Positions 17,018 through 18,831 of a DNA stretch of 18,831 bases are shown one piece after another. The notes beneath the pieces were generated by a model. The model ran no database searches, had not been told where the DNA came from, and saw only the letters and a program-made list of their open reading frames with translations. The DNA comes from an uncultured Eubacteriales bacterium. GTDB taxonomy: Bacteria; Bacillota_A; Clostridia; Christensenellales; Aristaeellaceae. The stretch's first letter is position 1; every line of letters starts with the position of its first letter. Location: NCBI GenBank assembly GCA_944333375.1, contig CALVKX010000013.1, positions 1 to 18,831 on the forward strand, read 5' to 3'. The position numbers and the translations under genes are program-made.

Positions 17018-17329
17018 ATGGACCATGCCGCCCCCGGCCGCCTGTGGGTGCGCCTGATGAAACGCCACCGCGTGGAGCGGGACGCGATTGCGCCCTGCAC
17101 GCGCGACGACCCCGAGGCTGCGCTGCGCGAGTTGCTGCCCAGGCTGGACCTGAGCCAGCCGATGTGGCTTCCCCGCCACCGCGCCGACTGGGAGCAGTAT
17201 GCCCTGACCCGTTTTCTGCCGGAGCATTTCATGGAAGCCGTTCCCTTTGATTATATGGAAATCAGCTACATTTTTCCCGAGGACCAGAAAAAGCCCGCCC
17301 GCCCGCGCGACCCCCGCTGGGAGGTCTGA
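17018..17329 (+). CDS. Small hypothetical protein (103 aa)
   Basis: 103 residues, cytoplasmic, no signal peptide or membrane segment. The arrangement WVRLMKRHR..., ALRELLPRLDLSQPMWLPRH and RFLPEHFMEAVPFDYMEISYI resembles a small family of uncharacterised proteins common in Clostridia, where a similar order of PxWLxK/RH, FxxxHFxEPVDFDxxEIxY is seen. The function is unknown. The ATG at 17018 is 8 bp from AAAGGAGGA; an ATG at 17013 is in a different frame. The gene has its own promoter, and its 3' end overlaps a long-loop terminator candidate. Confidence 0.78.
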   Translation: MDHAAPGRLWVRLMKRHRVERDAIAPCTRDDPEAALRELLPRLDLSQPMWLPRHRADWEQYALTRFLPEHFMEAVPFDYMEISYIFPEDQKKPARPRDPRWEV

Positions 17330-17358
17330 GAGGCCCTTGACGCGGCGGGCTTATTTTG
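17291..17358 (+). terminator. Possible long-loop terminator overlapping the tetR promoter
   Basis: AAGCCCGCC (17291-17299, inside the end of the small hypothetical gene) pairs perfectly with GGCGGGCTT (17344-17352), followed by ATTTTG. The 44-nt loop makes it less certain than a compact terminator. The 3' arm and U-rich part lie in the spacer of the tetR promoter. Confidence 0.4.
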
Positions 17359-17365
17359 CTAAAAT
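17337..17365 (+). promoter_or_regulatory. Promoter of the TetR gene
   Basis: -35 TTGACG (17337-17342), a 17-bp spacer and -10 TAAAAT (17360-17365). The predicted start near 17372 falls inside the operator-like sequence at 17368-17388, which suits autorepression. Confidence 0.72.
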
Positions 17366-17367
17366 AG

Positions 17368-17388
17368 ATACGTACCGTATGAATGTTT
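17368..17388 (+). promoter_or_regulatory. TetR operator copy 1
   Basis: A 21-bp element, ATACGTACCGTATG then AATGTTT, covering the predicted tetR start site. It contains the inverted repeat ATACG-tac-CGTAT. It matches the reverse complement of the element at 18068-18088 at 17 of 21 positions. Confidence 0.6.
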
Positions 17389-17402
17389 GAGGAGGCTTCG
17401 TC

Positions 17403-18047
17403 ATGGCGCGCAACAAATACCCGGAGGAAACCGTGGAACGGATTCTGGACGCGGCCCAGCGGCTCTTTCTGGAAAAGGGCTATGAGGCCACGACCATTCA
17501 GGACATCGTCTCCGCCCTGGGGGGGCTGACCAAGGGGGCGGTATACCACCACTTCAAGTCCAAGGAGGAGATCATGGACGCGGTGGAGGACCGCATGTTC
17601 GCGGAAAACAACCCCTTTGAGGCCGTGCGCGGGCGCGCGGGGCTGAGCGGGCTGGAGAAGCTGCGGGAGGTCGTGCGTCTCAACCAGGCGGACGCGGCGC
17701 GCGCGCAGATGAATTTACAGGCCATTCCCATCACCCGCAACCCGCGGGTCCTGGCCGGATTGATCGAATCCAACCGCCGCACGCTCACGCCGTACTTTGC
17801 CGAGCTGCTGGAGGAGGGCAACCGCGACGGCTCGCTGCACACGGCCTACGTGCGGGAGCTGTCGGAGCTGATTCCGCTTTTGACCAGCCTGTGGCTGCTC
17901 CCCTCGGTCTTCCCGGCTACCCGGGAGGAGCTCAAGCACAAGTTCCGATTCCTGGGCGAGATGCTCCAGCGCATGGGCGTCCCGCTGGTGGATGACGCCA
18001 TCCTGCGCATGGCGGATGATTTTCTGGACCGGCTGGAAGATGGCTGA
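17403..18047 (+). CDS. TetR/AcrR family transcriptional regulator
   Basis: 214-residue DNA-binding repressor of the TetR type. The N-terminal helix-turn-helix is clear (ILDAAQRLFLEKGYEATTIQDI... through GAVYHHFKSKEEIMDAV, about 14-61). The rest is a helical ligand and dimer domain whose ligand cannot be read from sequence. The ATG at 17403 is 7 bp from GAGGAGG (17389-17395). The gene lies 75 bp upstream of an MFS transporter gene in the same direction. An operator-like 21-bp element occurs in front of each gene, so the likely job is repression of itself and the exporter, released by an exported compound. Confidence 0.92.
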   Translation: MARNKYPEETVERILDAAQRLFLEKGYEATTIQDIVSALGGLTKGAVYHHFKSKEEIMDAVEDRMFAENNPFEAVRGRAGLSGLEKLREVVRLNQADAARAQMNLQAIPITRNPRVLAGLIESNRRTLTPYFAELLEEGNRDGSLHTAYVRELSELIPLLTSLWLLPSVFPATREELKHKFRFLGEMLQRMGVPLVDDAILRMADDFLDRLEDG

Positions 18048-18067
18048 TGCCATTTTCTTTTGTCAAG

Positions 18068-18088
18068 ATACATTCATTCGGTCGGTAT
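18068..18088 (-). promoter_or_regulatory. TetR operator copy 2
   Basis: Read on the minus strand: ATACCGACCGAATG then AATGTAT. Aligned to copy 1 in front of tetR, 17 of 21 bases agree, in opposite orientation. It sits between the tetR stop and the MFS start, 3 bp after a TTGTCA (18060-18065) that could be a -35; no good -10 is seen at normal spacing. Confidence 0.6.
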
Positions 18089-18122
18089 TTATTCTGAGAA
18101 TCATTTACAAGGAGGCCGTCCC

Positions 18123-18831
18123 ATGAAACGCTTTCCCCCGTCGTTTCGCCTGCTGCTGTTGGGCCAGGCGTGCTCGTTGCTGGGCAACCTCACGCTGAAA
18201 TTCGCCCTGTCCATGTATGTGCTGGACTTGAGCGGCTCCGCCGCAGCCTTTGCGGGGCTTCTCTCGGCAGCCATGCTGCCCACGATTCTCCTCTCGCCCC
18301 TCGGAGGCATTTTGGCCGACCGGGCCGACCGCAGGCGGCTGATGGTGGCGCTGGACGCGCTGTCCGGAGCGGTCGCGCTATTGACCCTGTTCCTCCCGGA
18401 GGGGCTGGGAGGCGTGGGTGCGCTGCTGGTGGCGCTGTCGGTGCTGGGGGCCTTTGAGTCGCCGACGGCTCAGGCCTGCGTGCCCCAGCTTCTCTCCGGC
18501 GACGCGCTCATCCGTGGCAACGCCGCGGTCAACCAGCTCGCGGCCCTCTGCTCGCTCCTGACCCCGTTTCTGGGCTCCATTCTCTATGCCGCCTTCGGCA
18601 TCCGCCCGGTCCTGTGCGCGGCGGCAGCCTGCTTTTTTGCCACCGCCCTGTTTGAGCGGCGCCTTCGCCTGCCCCCGGCTCCGCCCGCCCCGCACGAGTC
18701 CGCCCTGAGGACCGTCCGAAAGGACTTTGCCGCCGGGCTGCGGTTTCTGGCCATAGAAAAGCCCGCCCTGCTCCGGCTCCTGCTGCTTTGCGCGCTGGCG
18801 AGCCTGTTTGCGGCGGGCACGGTTTCGGTGG
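18123..18831 (+). CDS. MFS transporter, probable drug or metabolite exporter (partial)
   Basis: The open frame runs from ATG 18123 off the right edge; 236 residues are visible of about 400 expected. An AAGGAGG site (18109-18115) lies 7 bp before the start. The pattern of alternating hydrophobic segments begins at FRLLLLGQACSLLGN and includes a motif-A-like loop, GGILADRADRRRL, between the second and third helices, as in MFS exporters of the EntS/MFS_3 type. The substrate is unknown. The adjacent TetR gene and shared operator suggest inducible export. Confidence 0.85.
   Translation, partial: MKRFPPSFRLLLLGQACSLLGNLTLKFALSMYVLDLSGSAAAFAGLLSAAMLPTILLSPLGGILADRADRRRLMVALDALSGAVALLTLFLPEGLGGVGALLVALSVLGAFESPTAQACVPQLLSGDALIRGNAAVNQLAALCSLLTPFLGSILYAAFGIRPVLCAAAACFFATALFERRLRLPPAPPAPHESALRTVRKDFAAGLRFLAIEKPALLRLLLLCALASLFAAGTVSV

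Overview
The window looks like a chromosomal segment of a G+C-rich Firmicute, most likely a member of the Clostridia. The basis is strong AGGAGG-type ribosome binding sites before nearly every gene, TTGACA/TATAAT-type promoters with 16-18 bp spacers, a type III glutamine synthetase, a DUF362/ferredoxin protein and a clostridial-looking small hypothetical protein. I cannot name a genus from sequence alone. No RNA genes, CRISPR arrays, insertion sequences or phage genes were seen.

Layout. (1) Positions 1-1052, minus strand: the start of the S10 ribosomal protein operon (rpsJ, then rplC running off the left edge), with a promoter and a long, hairpin-rich leader of about 250 nt. (2) 1214-2689, minus: a polytopic GT-C (ArnT/PMT-like) glycosyltransferase, divergent from (3) 2883-6881, plus: a DUF362-ferredoxin protein followed 39 bp later by uvrA. 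(4) 7033-8583, plus: a GtrII-like membrane glucosyltransferase with its own promoter and visibly lower GC3 than its neighbours. (5) 8666-10756, minus: type III glutamine synthetase (glnN) with a near-consensus promoter and a terminator-like hairpin in its leader, suggesting attenuation. (6) 10918-16863, minus: a tightly packed four-gene operon from one promoter, coding for a GH127-like protein that appears to have lost its catalytic residues, a tRNA-dihydrouridine synthase, and two secreted proteins of unknown function that look like distant paralogs. (7) 16963-18831, plus: a small conserved-looking hypothetical gene, a TetR regulator and the first part of an MFS transporter. The same 21-bp operator-like sequence occurs in front of both the TetR gene and the transporter gene.

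How they work together. Most blocks are housekeeping (translation, DNA repair, nitrogen assimilation, tRNA modification). The two membrane glycosyltransferases probably decorate cell-surface glycans or lipids. The TetR-MFS pair is a self-contained regulated export module. The least explained part is the operon at 10918-16863. I see no clear evidence of a complete novel defence or mobile system. The points most worth a second look are the glnN leader, the rpsJ leader, the degenerate GH127-like protein, the paired secreted proteins and the duplicated TetR operator.
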